Shown here: piece after piece, positions 1 to 8,928 of the stretch
Position numbering within the stretch: the stretch's first letter is position 1
Layout of the letters: each line of letters begins with the position of its first letter
NCBI GenBank assembly: GCA_002495025.1
Contig: DADP01000026.1
Span: 1-55,706 of the forward strand
DNA from: Desulfurococcaceae archaeon UBA285
GTDB lineage: Archaea > Thermoproteota > Thermoprotei_A > Sulfolobales > Desulfurococcaceae
DNA length: 55,706 nt
Direction: 5' to 3'
Position numbers and translations under genes: made by a program
The notes under the pieces: generated by a model
The model's input: only the letters and a program-made list of their open reading frames with translations
Database searches by the model: none
What the model was told of the DNA's origin: nothing

Positions 1-2
1 TT

Positions 3-350
3 CTAGCACTATTAATAACAAGTATCAACCTCCTACTCGGCTCTTTTAAACCAGAATACTTCTACAATCTAGTCTATGGTTTTACAACGTTCACCGCTAC
101 ACTCTTGTTTTTTGCTACTACAACACCAAGAGACCTGCGGAGACTAGTAGGATTCAACACGCTAACACTATCCTATCTATTCCTAGACTACTCATATAAA
201 CTAGTAGTAGACACTGTTCAATCACTACAAGCACGGGGGTGGAGAGCCAGCCCATCAAACACCAAGTATCTACTTAGGGCATTTGGAGTACTATTAGTAA
301 CAAGACTAAAAGAAGTAGAAGAAGCACTCAAAGCACGGGGACTAGAATAA
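3..350 (+). CDS. EcfT transmembrane component of an ECF transporter (C-terminal part, cut by window edge)
   Basis: The reading frame is open from the window edge, so the true start lies outside. EcfT is the membrane scaffold that couples paired ATPases to a substrate-binding S component in vitamin and metal uptake. The visible part has a hydrophobic stretch, the segment YNLVYGFTTFT, then two Ala-Arg-Gly triplets (SLQARGW and ALKARGL near the C terminus). Two such ARG motifs in the coupling helices are the hallmark of EcfT. A shorter reading from a TTG at 105 would lose the transmembrane part and is unlikely. The substrate cannot be told because the other subunits are outside the window. A decayed close relative lies at 4669-4911 and a different EcfT at 51980. 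Confidence 0.8.
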   Translation, partial: LALLITSINLLLGSFKPEYFYNLVYGFTTFTATLLFFATTTPRDLRRLVGFNTLTLSYLFLDYSYKLVVDTVQSLQARGWRASPSNTKYLLRAFGVLLVTRLKEVEEALKARGLE

Positions 351-442
351 ATACGTTGGTAAACCCGTTTGTTTCAACCACGTAGCATTGTGGATATACT
401 TCTACTTCTATATCGTTAAATACATATACTCCGTATTGAATA

Positions 443-739
443 CTAGAGTTCACCTCTAGTACTAGTATCAACTACGTAGACTTCTTCAAAACCCATGGTT
501 TTAAGTGTTTCTTTTATTTTTCTAGCTATGGTAGTCCACAATGTATGGTTTATAAATTTACAGAAGTAGCATGCCGGGTCAGAGCTTGTAAAATCCACGA
601 AGACAACAATTTTCTTTGCATCTCGGGATAGTCTAAATGATTTTATAACTCCAGATGAAACCAGGTCGACATCAAAACCGGGAACTATGATTTTTCTAAG
701 AGACTCTTCTACCTCTCTAGCTAGTTTATTCATACTCAA
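443..739 (-). CDS. MIP18/DUF59-like protein, possible iron-sulfur assembly factor
   Basis: This is a 98-residue protein. Its layout resembles the MIP18 (DUF59, PaaD/SufT-like) fold: an N-terminal helix, a first strand VDLVSSGVIKSF, a second strand VVFVDFTSSDPAC with cysteines at the position of the family's usual Cys, a long helix, and a last strand EEVYVVD. In the family this domain helps mature or carry Fe-S clusters. A TTG at 739 has the better-placed GGTTGATG ribosome site; an ATG at 733 is the alternative. It stands alone between minus-strand neighbours and is preceded by an inverted repeat at 768-791. The assignment is from fold pattern only; a general hypothetical protein cannot be excluded. 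Confidence 0.55.
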   Translation of the reverse strand: MSMNKLAREVEESLRKIIVPGFDVDLVSSGVIKSFRLSRDAKKIVVFVDFTSSDPACYFCKFINHTLWTTIARKIKETLKTMGFEEVYVVDTSTRGEL

Positions 740-767
740 TTAACATCAACCTAAATTTCAATAAGTG

Positions 768-791
768 TAGTGAGACTAATATCTCTCACTA
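768..791. promoter_or_regulatory. Perfect 8-bp inverted repeat upstream of the MIP18-like gene
   Basis: TAGTGAGA and TCTCACTA face each other across 8 bases. The element lies between an ATTTAAG TATA-like word and the start of the minus-strand gene at 739, so it could be an operator or a leader hairpin. No protein can be assigned to it. Confidence 0.35.
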
Positions 792-842
792 AGTACTCGT
801 TAAACCAAATTACACTTAAATAGAGGTGTATTTGAAATAGAG

Positions 843-874
843 AAAAAAACTATGTAGTTAAAAGTTGGAAAAAA
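843..874 (-). terminator. Poly-T terminator after the phosphodiesterase gene
   Basis: On the minus strand the stop codon of the phosphodiesterase gene is followed at once by six T, and by seven T about 20 bases later. Archaeal RNA polymerase ends transcription at such T-runs without a strong hairpin. Confidence 0.4.
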
Positions 875-875
875 G

Positions 876-3059
876 TTATTTCTTTCTAGATAGGATGTAG
901 CCTATTGCTAATCCTATTACTAGTGTTATTATCGCTACTGTTATTGTGGTTGTTGTATCTAGTTCTCTAGTGGTTGTAGTTATTGTTGTTGGTTTTGTCT
1001 CTGTCTGGGTTACTGTGTGTGTTGTAGTTGCATGGCTTGTAGTTGTTATTGTAGTGGCTACTATACTGGTTGTTGTTTCTGTTGTGGTTGTGGTTTTAAC
1101 TTCTGTTTTTGTCTCTGTTGTAATAGTAGTTATTGTTTTCTCGTATATGTTGAATACTGGTGGCTTCACGGCGCTGGGTGGTGGGTTTATTCTCAGTATT
1201 CTAGCTATTGTTGGAGCTATTTGTAGTGATGATACTTCGCCGAGGTATCCTCCTCTAATATTGGCGCCTACTGCTATGAATACTGCTTTTAACTCTCTAT
1301 AGTGTGGTAGTACTGGGCCATGGTCTCCCGTTGCAGACACGAATGGTGTAACTACTTCTACCTCGACGGCTCTACCGGTGGCCGGGTCTTTCTTTAGAGT
1401 GGTTGAACTAGTATATCCTGGCTTCAAGGCGAAGACTATGTCTCCTGTTCTCTCTCCTCCCAGGCCGATTATAGTGCTTTCACTCCTGGTTATAACGAGG
1501 TCGAATACTGGTTCTCCTGTATCTGGGTCTCTATACGACCTCAACAAGTTGATTATTGATTGTACAATGTTTTCGTATTCACTGCGTGGTACAATGCCAT
1601 TTAATTCTCTTCCCTCTAGGTTTACAAATATGTGTCCGTGGTATGTCATATAGGCTTTTGTCTCGTTTACTACTACTTTGAATGCTGTGTCTACTGTGAT
1701 GTATCCATTGTTTAATAATATGCCGTTTACATATATTGTTTTCTTAACTGGGTATTGGCCGTGGTCTGATATAAGCATGAATACTGTGTTGGATAAATCA
1801 ATGTTTTCAATTATCTCGCCGACGAATTCATCGATCATTTTATATGTTCTCTCAATGAGGCTCCAGTAGTATTCTGCTTTGTCGGGGTTGTAGTATGGTG
1901 TTGTAGGGTCTGTTAACCCTAGGAATTGGTGGTATACATTGTCTACTACTGGTGTATACGACATTACTAGGTCCCAGTCGTAATTCTTGATCATGTATAG
2001 TGTGAATTCTTTGAAGAACAGGTTTGTATAGTATACTGTCTCCATGTAGGTTTCCTCGTCAAACCATCTGCGTGATAATCCATAGTAGTCTCCATCTGTA
2101 AATGTTCCTGTTTTAACTACTACGTTGTTCCATACTTCTCGAGTAATTGTTTCATTGTTAAACCATGATCCTTCTAGCGGCCGTGTTGTACCACGGTATA
2201 GTCTAAAGTCTTCGATTGGGTTTAGTTTTAGTGCTTTAAGTAATGGTGCAATAGTGTAGGTTTTATTTGCATATATCACTGTTGTATTGATTGGTTCGCT
2301 CCACTCTCCCTCATTTAGTATTGTATATGCTTTAGCCAGGTCTTTTTCTGGTGTAATTGCTAGTTTATCGTACTTTCCATCACCGTTTAAATCAGCTAGG
2401 TATAGATACCATGTTGTATCGCCGATTTTAATAGTGGATTCGAGTGCGCCCGCTACTGATCCAAATACTCTATCTACATTCGTCCAATTCCCTGCTTCTT
2501 TGAATTCTATGTATGTTGCTCCCGAGATATTTCTATTTGTTGTATATAGTGTTGAATATGTGAATGGAGCGGATGCATCGTATATATTGAATAGTATTGC
2601 TGAAGATACATTCCATGCTGGTGGTGTGCTCTGGGGGAATGATGCAACTATAGATTTCAATCCAGCCTTGTCGACTGTAACCCATATTGGTTCAGCTGTG
2701 AGGTAGAATCCACTAAAACCAGACACAGTGGAGGTAATACTAGTATTTGGAAGGTGGATTGAATTGCCAGTAATGCCATTAACACCTGGTGGAACACCAG
2801 TAGCAATAGCAGCATGGCTGACAGCTGTAGCAGTAGGATATACAACAATCATTTCTCCGAATAAACCACTAGTAATAATTCTAGAGATATTTGGTAGTTT
2901 GCCCTGGGCGACGAGCTCCATCAAGTGATCATATCTCATTGCGTCAACACTCAATACTACAACACGTACACGGCCGCCAACAGGAGTAATAGACAGTATA
3001 GGTATTGATGCACTAGTTAATACTAGCAACAACAAGAATACTACATAGAGTCTATTCAT
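876..3059 (-). CDS. Secreted, membrane-anchored type I phosphodiesterase/nucleotide pyrophosphatase (alkaline phosphatase superfamily)
   Basis: The protein has about 727 residues. It begins with a signal peptide (MNRLYVVFLLLLVLTS), followed by the alkaline-phosphatase-superfamily catalytic core: VVVLSVDAMRYDHL carries the first metal-binding Asp, VYPTATAVSHAA the nucleophilic Thr region, and LISDHGQ plus ATGDHGPV the later Asp-His metal ligands. Near the C terminus is a long Thr-rich linker, then one transmembrane helix and a basic tail SRKK, so the enzyme is displayed outside the cell. It probably hydrolyses phosphodiesters or nucleotides; the substrate is unknown. The chosen ATG has GTGGGAG just upstream; an in-frame extension to 3179 would place a non-signal segment first and lacks a ribosome site. 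Confidence 0.85.
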   Translation of the reverse strand: MNRLYVVFLLLLVLTSASIPILSITPVGGRVRVVVLSVDAMRYDHLMELVAQGKLPNISRIITSGLFGEMIVVYPTATAVSHAAIATGVPPGVNGITGNSIHLPNTSITSTVSGFSGFYLTAEPIWVTVDKAGLKSIVASFPQSTPPAWNVSSAILFNIYDASAPFTYSTLYTTNRNISGATYIEFKEAGNWTNVDRVFGSVAGALESTIKIGDTTWYLYLADLNGDGKYDKLAITPEKDLAKAYTILNEGEWSEPINTTVIYANKTYTIAPLLKALKLNPIEDFRLYRGTTRPLEGSWFNNETITREVWNNVVVKTGTFTDGDYYGLSRRWFDEETYMETVYYTNLFFKEFTLYMIKNYDWDLVMSYTPVVDNVYHQFLGLTDPTTPYYNPDKAEYYWSLIERTYKMIDEFVGEIIENIDLSNTVFMLISDHGQYPVKKTIYVNGILLNNGYITVDTAFKVVVNETKAYMTYHGHIFVNLEGRELNGIVPRSEYENIVQSIINLLRSYRDPDTGEPVFDLVITRSESTIIGLGGERTGDIVFALKPGYTSSTTLKKDPATGRAVEVEVVTPFVSATGDHGPVLPHYRELKAVFIAVGANIRGGYLGEVSSLQIAPTIARILRINPPPSAVKPPVFNIYEKTITTITTETKTEVKTTTTTETTTSIVATTITTTSHATTTHTVTQTETKPTTITTTTRELDTTTTITVAIITLVIGLAIGYILSRKK

Positions 3060-3325
3060 ACTCCCACAGTAAAAACAATGTAAAAATAGTTTAAAAACAC
3101 ACACCACAAATAACATCAATTCATCGACACGAAATAGATGGGCTAGAAGACATAATTGACGATTACCCAACTGTATCAAATAAAATTCATAACGTTTTTG
3201 TACTCTATTTTATTTTCAACTACTGTAGAAATTTTATCGTGTTGGTTTTTCAATTTTTACCATCAATTGTAAGTTTAGAAATATTTATTAGTTAATGGTT
3301 TAGTTTATATAAAACGGGGGATGTA

Positions 3326-4531
3326 ATGAAGCTTTGGTATACCCCTATTAGTTCCTACGTAAAGACTTTTGGAGCTCCATCTAGATATATTCAAGGTCCT
3401 GGTGTACTCGGCGAATACATGGGTAAAATATTAAAAGAGCTTAAAATACGTAAACCACTTGTATTTGGTGGTACTAGAGCTCTTGGTAGTGTTGAAAAAC
3501 ATGGATTATTTAAATCACTTGAAGCGGAAGGAATAGACTATGTAAAGGAATATTTTGGGCGTACTCCTTGTGGTCCTGAAAGCTGCGATGAAGAAATAAA
3601 TAGACTCATTGAAATAGCAAGAGCTAATTCATGTGATGCTGTTATAGGAGTTGGTGGTGGTAAAGCTATAGATACAGCTAAAGATTCAGCGTATAAACTA
3701 GGTGTACCGGTAATTATTGTACCAACTGTTGCATCTACAGATGCTCCTTGCAGTGCTGTAGCTGTTATCTATACATGTAACCATGTATTTAAGGAGTACA
3801 GGTTTTATCCTAAAAACCCGGATGCTGTAATTGTAGATACAAAAGTAATTACAGAGTCGCCTCCACGGTTATTAACGTGTGGTATAGGAGATGCAATGGG
3901 TAAGTATACAGAGGTTCCATCTGCTGTAAGAGTGGGTGCAAATAATCTCCTCGTGAAACCTATACTTGGAAAACCAACTTTACTATCTATAGCAGCACAA
4001 CAGCTTATGGTAGACATTTTATTTACATATGGTGAACAAGCGATTGAATCTGTAGAGAAAATGGTAGTTACACCAGCTCTTGAAGCCGTTGTTGAAGCTA
4101 CTACTCTACTAAGTCAAGTAGCTTTTGAATGTGGAGGTTTAGCAGGTGCTCACTCTATATACAATGGGTTTACAGTTTTAGAACCTAAATACCATGCTAG
4201 AGGTAGGGAATTTCCATACCATGGTGAACTAGTATTCTTTGGAGTGCTAGCGGAAATGGTTATGGATGGCTATCCACGAGAAGAAATAGTCAGGATAATG
4301 GAGTTTGGTCATAGAGTTGGACTACCAATAACCCTCGAGGAACTAGGATTTGGAGATATAGATGATAGTGATTTAATGGAAGTTGCTAAAAGGGCTACAG
4401 CCCCCGGTGAAACAATACACAACAAACCCTACAAAGTTACACCTGAACACGTCTTCAACGCTATAAAAGTAGCTAATGAAATCGGCCTCAAAGTAGCATC
4501 ATACATACCCTTAAGAAAATTCAAGCGTTAG
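3326..4531 (+). CDS. gldA: Glycerol dehydrogenase (iron/zinc-dependent alcohol dehydrogenase family)
   Basis: This enzyme oxidises glycerol to dihydroxyacetone with NAD. Residues 109-120 (VGGGKAIDTAKD) form the NAD-binding glycine turn, and PTVASTDAPCSA is the GldA signature; the archaeal glycerol-1-phosphate dehydrogenase would have a different sequence here. Expected metal ligands are Asp189 (GIGDA), His276 (AGAHSIYNGF) and His299 (FPYHGE). The length of 401 is somewhat above the usual 360-370. The ATG follows GGGGGATG. TATA-like words ATATTTATTA and TTTATATAA lie within 45 bases upstream, so it has its own promoter. It stands alone. Confidence 0.85.
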   Translation: MKLWYTPISSYVKTFGAPSRYIQGPGVLGEYMGKILKELKIRKPLVFGGTRALGSVEKHGLFKSLEAEGIDYVKEYFGRTPCGPESCDEEINRLIEIARANSCDAVIGVGGGKAIDTAKDSAYKLGVPVIIVPTVASTDAPCSAVAVIYTCNHVFKEYRFYPKNPDAVIVDTKVITESPPRLLTCGIGDAMGKYTEVPSAVRVGANNLLVKPILGKPTLLSIAAQQLMVDILFTYGEQAIESVEKMVVTPALEAVVEATTLLSQVAFECGGLAGAHSIYNGFTVLEPKYHARGREFPYHGELVFFGVLAEMVMDGYPREEIVRIMEFGHRVGLPITLEELGFGDIDDSDLMEVAKRATAPGETIHNKPYKVTPEHVFNAIKVANEIGLKVASYIPLRKFKR

Positions 4532-4668
4532 ATATATTGAAACACTGCTCTATTTTTTAACTTAGTCTTGCCTTTTCCGCCTATTTTACACTTCGACAGA
4601 ATTCTCTCCAAGTATTATAACACCAGTAAACACCCAGTATTCTAGATTTACATTTCAATACTTCGTAG

Positions 4669-4911
4669 TCTTCCTCAGTTAATATAGTAATTCTCTTATA
4701 CATAGGTGTTTGGAGAATACTCCTCACTACATTTTCCCTCTGGGTATTTTTAGCTTTATTGATAACAGGTATTAATCTACTAATAGGTTCTTTTAGAATA
4801 GACTGCTTGTACAATCTGGTCTATGGATTTACTACTTTTACAGCAGTACTTTTATTCTTCGCTACTACAACACCTCGAAGTACTACCTTGGCTACACCCA
4901 GAAAGACCTAG
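4669..4911 (+). pseudogene. Decayed EcfT gene fragment
   Basis: The frame from 4669 reads membrane-like sequence and then matches the EcfT at the start of this window: over 43 residues ending in FFATTTPR, 35 are identical by direct comparison. Homology stops abruptly near 4877 and the frame ends at a stop; both ARG coupling motifs and the N-terminal half are missing. After the break another frame reads YYLGYTQKDLEEELREVF, which looks coding but unrelated, suggesting a recombination junction. No intact start is visible. This is a broken second copy of the window-start gene. Confidence 0.75.
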
Positions 4912-5001
4912 AAGAGGAGCTTCGAGAAGTATTCAGGTATTTCTAGAAGTACAAAGTGTGGTTTAAACAAAGTAGGTATTAACATGTAAAAATTTCATTT
5001 T

Positions 5002-5385
5002 CTATTCTGTTTTCATTGTTTTCTCGTTTTCTTTAGACTGTAGTCTTGATAGATATGGCTTGACCACGAAATGCATGTATAGAGCGAGGGCACCATTGAA
5101 GAGTAAGACCCATGCAGCTATAATCCAGAGCATGTTCGTGAAGACTGTCCAAGCCCATTGGGCTACTGCTTGGTATTTGGCGTATAACTCTAATAGTGGT
5201 ATATACGTCTGGATGAACAATAGAGCTAGAAGTATAGGGATAATAACAACTACTAGAAATGGAAAACTTAACACTGCTATCAGTGTGTATATTGGATGTC
5301 TTTTCACGAATTCAATTAATCGTTCTATTACATCAACCAGTTCAGACAGCTTCACACCAGCCACCCTCCGCAGAATTGGAAACAT
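5002..5385 (-). CDS. Small membrane protein of unknown function
   Basis: This is a 127-residue protein with an amphipathic N-terminal segment, then about three hydrophobic stretches: TLIAVLSFPFLVVVIIPILL, an aromatic segment around YIPLLELYAKYQAVAQWAW, and MLWIIAAWVLLFNGALALY. The tail is charged and cytosolic-looking (QSKENEKTMKTE). I recognise no family. It is flanked on both sides by decayed sequence yet its own frame is intact, which argues that it is expressed. Confidence 0.6.
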   Translation of the reverse strand: MFPILRRVAGVKLSELVDVIERLIEFVKRHPIYTLIAVLSFPFLVVVIIPILLALLFIQTYIPLLELYAKYQAVAQWAWTVFTNMLWIIAAWVLLFNGALALYMHFVVKPYLSRLQSKENEKTMKTE

Positions 5386-5399
5386 AGCCTTCTAAGCAT

Positions 5400-6014
5400 T
5401 AAACTGGCTTTTAAGACGGTGATGACAAAGCCCTGGACTCATTCCACTCATCATTCATTGTTTTCTACCCTATTTCTGGATCGTGATTCTAGAAAAAGTG
5501 TTTATCACGCTGTCTTAGAACTAGAGGCTTTTCTGTTGGTATGAGATTCCTATTTACGTCTTGAACTTGTCTAGTTGACGGTATTTCATTGTTTTATAAC
5601 GTTATCTAAACTCTTGATCTTTTTTTGGCTATGGAATAACCGGCTCTGAGCAAACTGGTCTGTGGGGATGTATATTTTGTAAAATTTTCGTGTAATACAT
5701 TGTTTTGCGATCATGGTGTAAAGGCTTGCAGAGGGTTGCACCCTGATATCAAAATAGTGTATTTTTCAAGATGGTATTTAGCTCCCTTGGTAGGCCTACA
5801 AATACTGGGTTGACTTGATGTAGAGTCCTTTAGGGTGTATTTTGTAACTCCAAGTTCTCAAGGCTTTCTGTGAAGTAGGTTAGTTCTGGCTTTATGTATT
5901 TCTCATAGCTCTTATCATACAGTTTCACATACAGAGTTTAATCAATGATTTTAGGAAAGAAGTATTGCTAAAGAGACCAGTATATTATGGATTTCTTTCT
6001 ATCACAGGTATCTT
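5400..6014. other. Gene-poor stretch with decayed minus-strand coding remnants
   Basis: No intact gene is visible in about 600 bases. On the minus strand several short frames read protein-like but are separated by stops and frameshifts: one at 5830-5937, one continuing downstream with HQVNPVFVGLPREL, and a cysteine- and histidine-containing one further on. I could not name a parent family. No tRNA, guide RNA or promoter was convincing here. Confidence 0.4.
5830..5937 (-). pseudogene. Remnant of an unknown gene
   Basis: This is a 36-codon frame reading YVKLYDKSYEKYIKPELTY and onward, bounded by stops and without a good start. The composition (balanced charges, aromatic spacing) is that of a real protein, and the adjacent frame continues with HQVNPVFVGLPREL, so a frameshift probably split it. 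The family is unknown. Confidence 0.35.
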
Positions 6015-7547
6015 CTATACACCAATAAAAGTTATATTAACAGTGTTGATTCCAAGGGTAGACCAGTTGCTAAAGCTATATCTGAATTCTACTAGTAGAC
6101 TACACCTAGATTGACTAGGTAGGTAGGCATCAGCGTATATATATCCAGCGACGTTATTAACGTCTCTCGTCATATTGATAATACTTGTATTTTGAGAAAA
6201 CATTATTCCTCTATAGATTTCAATAGGTGTTGAAAAGATATTCGAAGTGTTCACGAGGTATACGTATATATAGCTACTGCCGCAGTCTACGAATTGTGCA
6301 AGAACTAGTTGAGCCTGGAAAGACTGAGTAGCCTCAGAGTCTATTCTGAGAACATAACCACGAAAACCATTGAGTCTATATACATCGCCTCCAACAACAT
6401 AGTCGAATCGTCTCGAAACAACGAGACTGCCTTTATCATCGTAGACCTCTATAACTCCATTAGTAATTATAAAGCCATCTCTATAGTTAGGGTATAGTGT
6501 GAGATCTACTAGGGGAGGGGCAACACTGAGAGATGCAACACCATCACCACTAGCTACAGCTTGTGAAACAATGCCACCAGTAGAGTTTTTCAAAACAACC
6601 CTCCAGCCCCTTGGAACATTGGTTACATTAACAAACCATGGAGGAGCATCAACTGTAACAACCAGGTTATCGAAATACACTGTTCCAGTAACACTAGTAG
6701 TACTAGTATTGTAGCCTACACCAACACGATTAGGAATAAATCTATAAGTGGAGCCGATGCTTCCACTGTTTATTACAGTTGCATTCCAGTGATATGCATA
6801 CCAAGATGAAAAATCTATCCATGAAACAACATAGCTCAAATACCAATACTCTGTAGTATTACTTATACCGAGAGATCTCCGAGCAATCGATGTCCAACCT
6901 GTATTACTAGCCCAGTAAAACACCGTGGACGATATGCTATCACCTGTTCTACCCGTTAATACTGCATTTTCATAGCCTATTGTATAGAGCCTAGATAGGG
7001 TTGTATTAATATAAACAGCGTCGAAGTAATGCCTTCCCAAATAAGAAGAATAAGAAAATCCTGATCGCCAAACCAGTGTTGCTACATATATTCTTCTTCC
7101 CGTAGAAGCATATTGGCTAACATCTATGTTTGCAACAGCTGTGCATTCACCACCATATCCAGTAGCTCTCTGGTTTGCCGATATCTGTAATGATCTCGCT
7201 GTTGAATTCCAGCTCCAGGTACAGGATAAGTTGATGATTCTTGATCCTAATGGATTTGTATCAAAGGTGTCGTAGAATATAGCGTTTCTCTTGTCTAGAA
7301 CTATATCTAAACCAGGTGTATTAACTACTACAGAGGCCCTTGTACCCTGGTTTACCAGGGTTACGTCAACACCTGGTGTACCAGGGTCTGCAAACCATAC
7401 AAGTGGAGGATATACGTTGATGTTTCCACTTATCCATCTATAGGTAAATATAGATGAATAGACGAAGAGTATGAGGCTAGAAACAAGTATGATTGCTAAA
7501 ACAATGGCGATTTTAAATGGTTTTCCATGTATTTGCATAATCTGCAA
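6015..7547 (-). CDS. Large cell-surface protein with concanavalin/LamG-like domain
   Basis: This is a 510-residue exported protein. Residues about 10-35 form a single N-terminal membrane anchor or signal (FKIAIVLAIILVSSLILFVY). A domain starting FYDTFDTNPLG and closing with GTVYFDNLVVTVD has the look of a concanavalin A-like (LamG/jelly-roll) fold; FDNL at the last strand is typical. The remainder is beta-rich and full of N-glycosylation sequons (NTT, NST, NMT), as expected outside an archaeal cell. The C terminus has no second anchor. It may bind sugars or form part of the cell envelope; the exact role is unknown. It lies between two decayed regions. Confidence 0.6.
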   Translation of the reverse strand: MQIMQIHGKPFKIAIVLAIILVSSLILFVYSSIFTYRWISGNINVYPPLVWFADPGTPGVDVTLVNQGTRASVVVNTPGLDIVLDKRNAIFYDTFDTNPLGSRIINLSCTWSWNSTARSLQISANQRATGYGGECTAVANIDVSQYASTGRRIYVATLVWRSGFSYSSYLGRHYFDAVYINTTLSRLYTIGYENAVLTGRTGDSISSTVFYWASNTGWTSIARRSLGISNTTEYWYLSYVVSWIDFSSWYAYHWNATVINSGSIGSTYRFIPNRVGVGYNTSTTSVTGTVYFDNLVVTVDAPPWFVNVTNVPRGWRVVLKNSTGGIVSQAVASGDGVASLSVAPPLVDLTLYPNYRDGFIITNGVIEVYDDKGSLVVSRRFDYVVGGDVYRLNGFRGYVLRIDSEATQSFQAQLVLAQFVDCGSSYIYVYLVNTSNIFSTPIEIYRGIMFSQNTSIINMTRDVNNVAGYIYADAYLPSQSRCSLLVEFRYSFSNWSTLGINTVNITFIGV

Positions 7548-7979
7548 ACACCCTACAATATCATAGGATCTCTATACATCAACACACACTATTTGGTTAT
7601 TGGATAATAATGTCTTAAATATTTTATAGTCTAACCTCAATTACCTCACAGAAACAACTCCAAGTACTATACTCGTATTGCTTTAAATAAACCTATCTCG
7701 AGGACTTCTACTTCTTGTCGGTGTGATCTAATCACTAGTCTACACTACATGTAATTTCCATCGTAGTTCTAAGAATAGCTTGTATTAAACACAATGGAAC
7801 CAAGATATGTTATTTCTCACAGTACTTAACTATATAGCGTGGTTGTAATTAGGGATTATTGTTATTAATTGGTTGCATATGCTAGATCACTTCTAGCTAT
7901 TCAATATGGTCTTTCTAAAATAACTTAGACGAAGAGACTAGAAAGACATGAAATATCTAGGTGCTAGTAAGAAACGCTT
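7548..7979. other. Intergenic stretch without a recognisable gene
   Basis: I see no intact frame. One minus-strand piece around 7680-7745 (a GTG-started 22-codon frame ending EVLEIGLFKAIRV) reads protein-like and may be another remnant. No RNA gene was found. Confidence 0.35.
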
Positions 7980-8175
7980 TTGGAGAAATTAAAACTCACG
8001 ATAATCGAATACGCAGAAACATACCTCAAACAACTACTAGCAAACAACCCATACAACTACTACATAGACCCAAGAAATAGAAAAACTCAAAAACCAACTA
8101 GTAACAATACAAGCAAACCAACTACTAAACCACATAAAGACAACGAGCAACAACGACAAAAAGAAGCCAGAATAA
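7980..8175 (+). pseudogene. Small coiled-coil gene broken by one frameshift
   Basis: A TTG-started frame gives LEKLKLTIIEYAETYLKQLL and then NNPYNYYID. At about 8072 the sensible reading moves to the next frame, which continues IEKLKNQLVTIQANQLLN and ends in a charged tail at the TAA ending at 8175. Joined, they make a roughly 65-residue helical protein. The original frame runs on to 8243 but becomes low-complexity Thr/Asn/Lys, typical of an off-frame read. The family is unknown. Confidence 0.4.
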
Positions 8176-8214
8176 ACAACACTACTACAAAGTCCCTAGT
8201 AATAAGAGGCTTCC

Positions 8215-8334
8215 ATGTTTTCCATCGAGATGTTCTTCCATAAGCTCGAGGCAACCCTCATTGAATTCATACTCGAATATTTCTTTCCATCGAGATTCGA
8301 CTTTGCAAGATTGACATATCAGCAATCTTTCTAA
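8215..8334 (+). pseudogene. Fragment resembling Rpn-family (PD-(D/E)XK) proteins
   Basis: This is a 39-codon frame with core LEATLIEFILEYFFPSRFDF. A helix ending in 'FFPxxFDF' resembles the start of Rpn/YhgA-like recombination-promoting nucleases, which usually exceed 200 residues. The rest of such a gene is absent. This is a weak match made from memory of the family pattern. Confidence 0.3.
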
Positions 8335-8369
8335 GAGGTTGATTCCGCCGAGATAATGAATGTGTAGTG

Positions 8370-8646
8370 TTATTTATGCTCTACGTGTTTCCACTCGTTG
8401 AGTAATTTGTAGATTCTAAATTCTGCTGGTGGGTGTGTAGTTGAATGTTTTTCCTCTAAAGATGCTAATATAGTGGATTGGGGATTGAAACAGTGTTTAA
8501 ATAGTGTTTTCAATATCTTGTTTATACCTGGTTTCTGGTGAGATATTCGTATATGAGCCTTGTGCATAGCGTTTTAGTAGTGGTATAGCAAATTTACTCT
8601 GAGCGGAGTTTTGAGCTTCTTCAAGTCCCCTCAATAAGGAAAAATA
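8370..8646 (-). pseudogene. Frameshifted remnant with an M48-protease-like C terminus
   Basis: Two minus-strand frames overlap here: the upstream one reads AQNSAQSKFAIPLLKRYAQG and the downstream one ends TTHPPAEFRIYKLLNEW. A Thr-His-Pro-Pro followed by Arg-Ile and a leucine pair is the usual tail of M48 (HtpX/Ste24) peptidases; the intact HtpX in this window ends similarly (STHPAIPKRI). The HExxH region is not present. It is probably a decayed membrane peptidase gene, though this is uncertain. Confidence 0.35.
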
Positions 8647-8705
8647 GAGCGTAAAAGAAGAACAAAAGACGAGTTGTTTTATTATTCTTGTTCTTTTGGG
8701 GATGT

Positions 8706-8837
8706 TTAGGGTTTTGTTTTTTCTTCTAGGCATTGCCAGTAGCACTCGTAGTCCAGTATTAGTTCTCCATAGAGGTTTTCATCTGAACAAATAGTTGTAC
8801 AATATTTTATTGTTTTTTCCAAGAGATACTTGTCCAC
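8706..8837 (-). CDS. 43-residue mini-protein with twin CX3C motifs
   Basis: A GTG-started frame follows GAGGAGA at about 9 bases. The protein carries CTTIC near residues 13-17 and CYWQC near 32-36, i.e. C-X3-C, 14 residues, C-X3-C, in a helix-like, acidic context. Twin CX3C is the pattern of alpha-hairpin proteins held by two disulfides, or of small metal sites. A TATA-like word TTAAAGAC lies about 35 bases upstream. It is too short to be sure it is expressed; it overlaps the decayed sequence downstream. Function is unknown. Confidence 0.4.
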   Translation of the reverse strand: MDKYLLEKTIKYCTTICSDENLYGELILDYECYWQCLEEKTKP

Positions 8838-8928
8838 TTCTAACTCTCCTCTTGTGTAAATACTACTGTATTGTCTTTAAGTGTTATTAGCTAAATTCTA
8901 CTTAATATAGGATACTATGGTGGTTTTT

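Noticed and set aside
946..1302. Val-rich and Cys-rich plus-strand frames opposite the phosphodiesterase C terminus
   Set aside because: They are the mirror of the ACN-rich Thr linker and membrane tail on the minus strand; their composition follows from that repeat.
3326..4531. Glycerol-1-phosphate dehydrogenase as the identity of the alcohol dehydrogenase
   Set aside because: The STDAPCSA segment and spacing are those of glycerol dehydrogenase; the archaeal lipid enzyme has a different signature there.
4581..4814. 77-codon minus-strand frame opposite the EcfT remnant
   Set aside because: The plus strand matches EcfT over the same bases, so the minus frame is a shadow.
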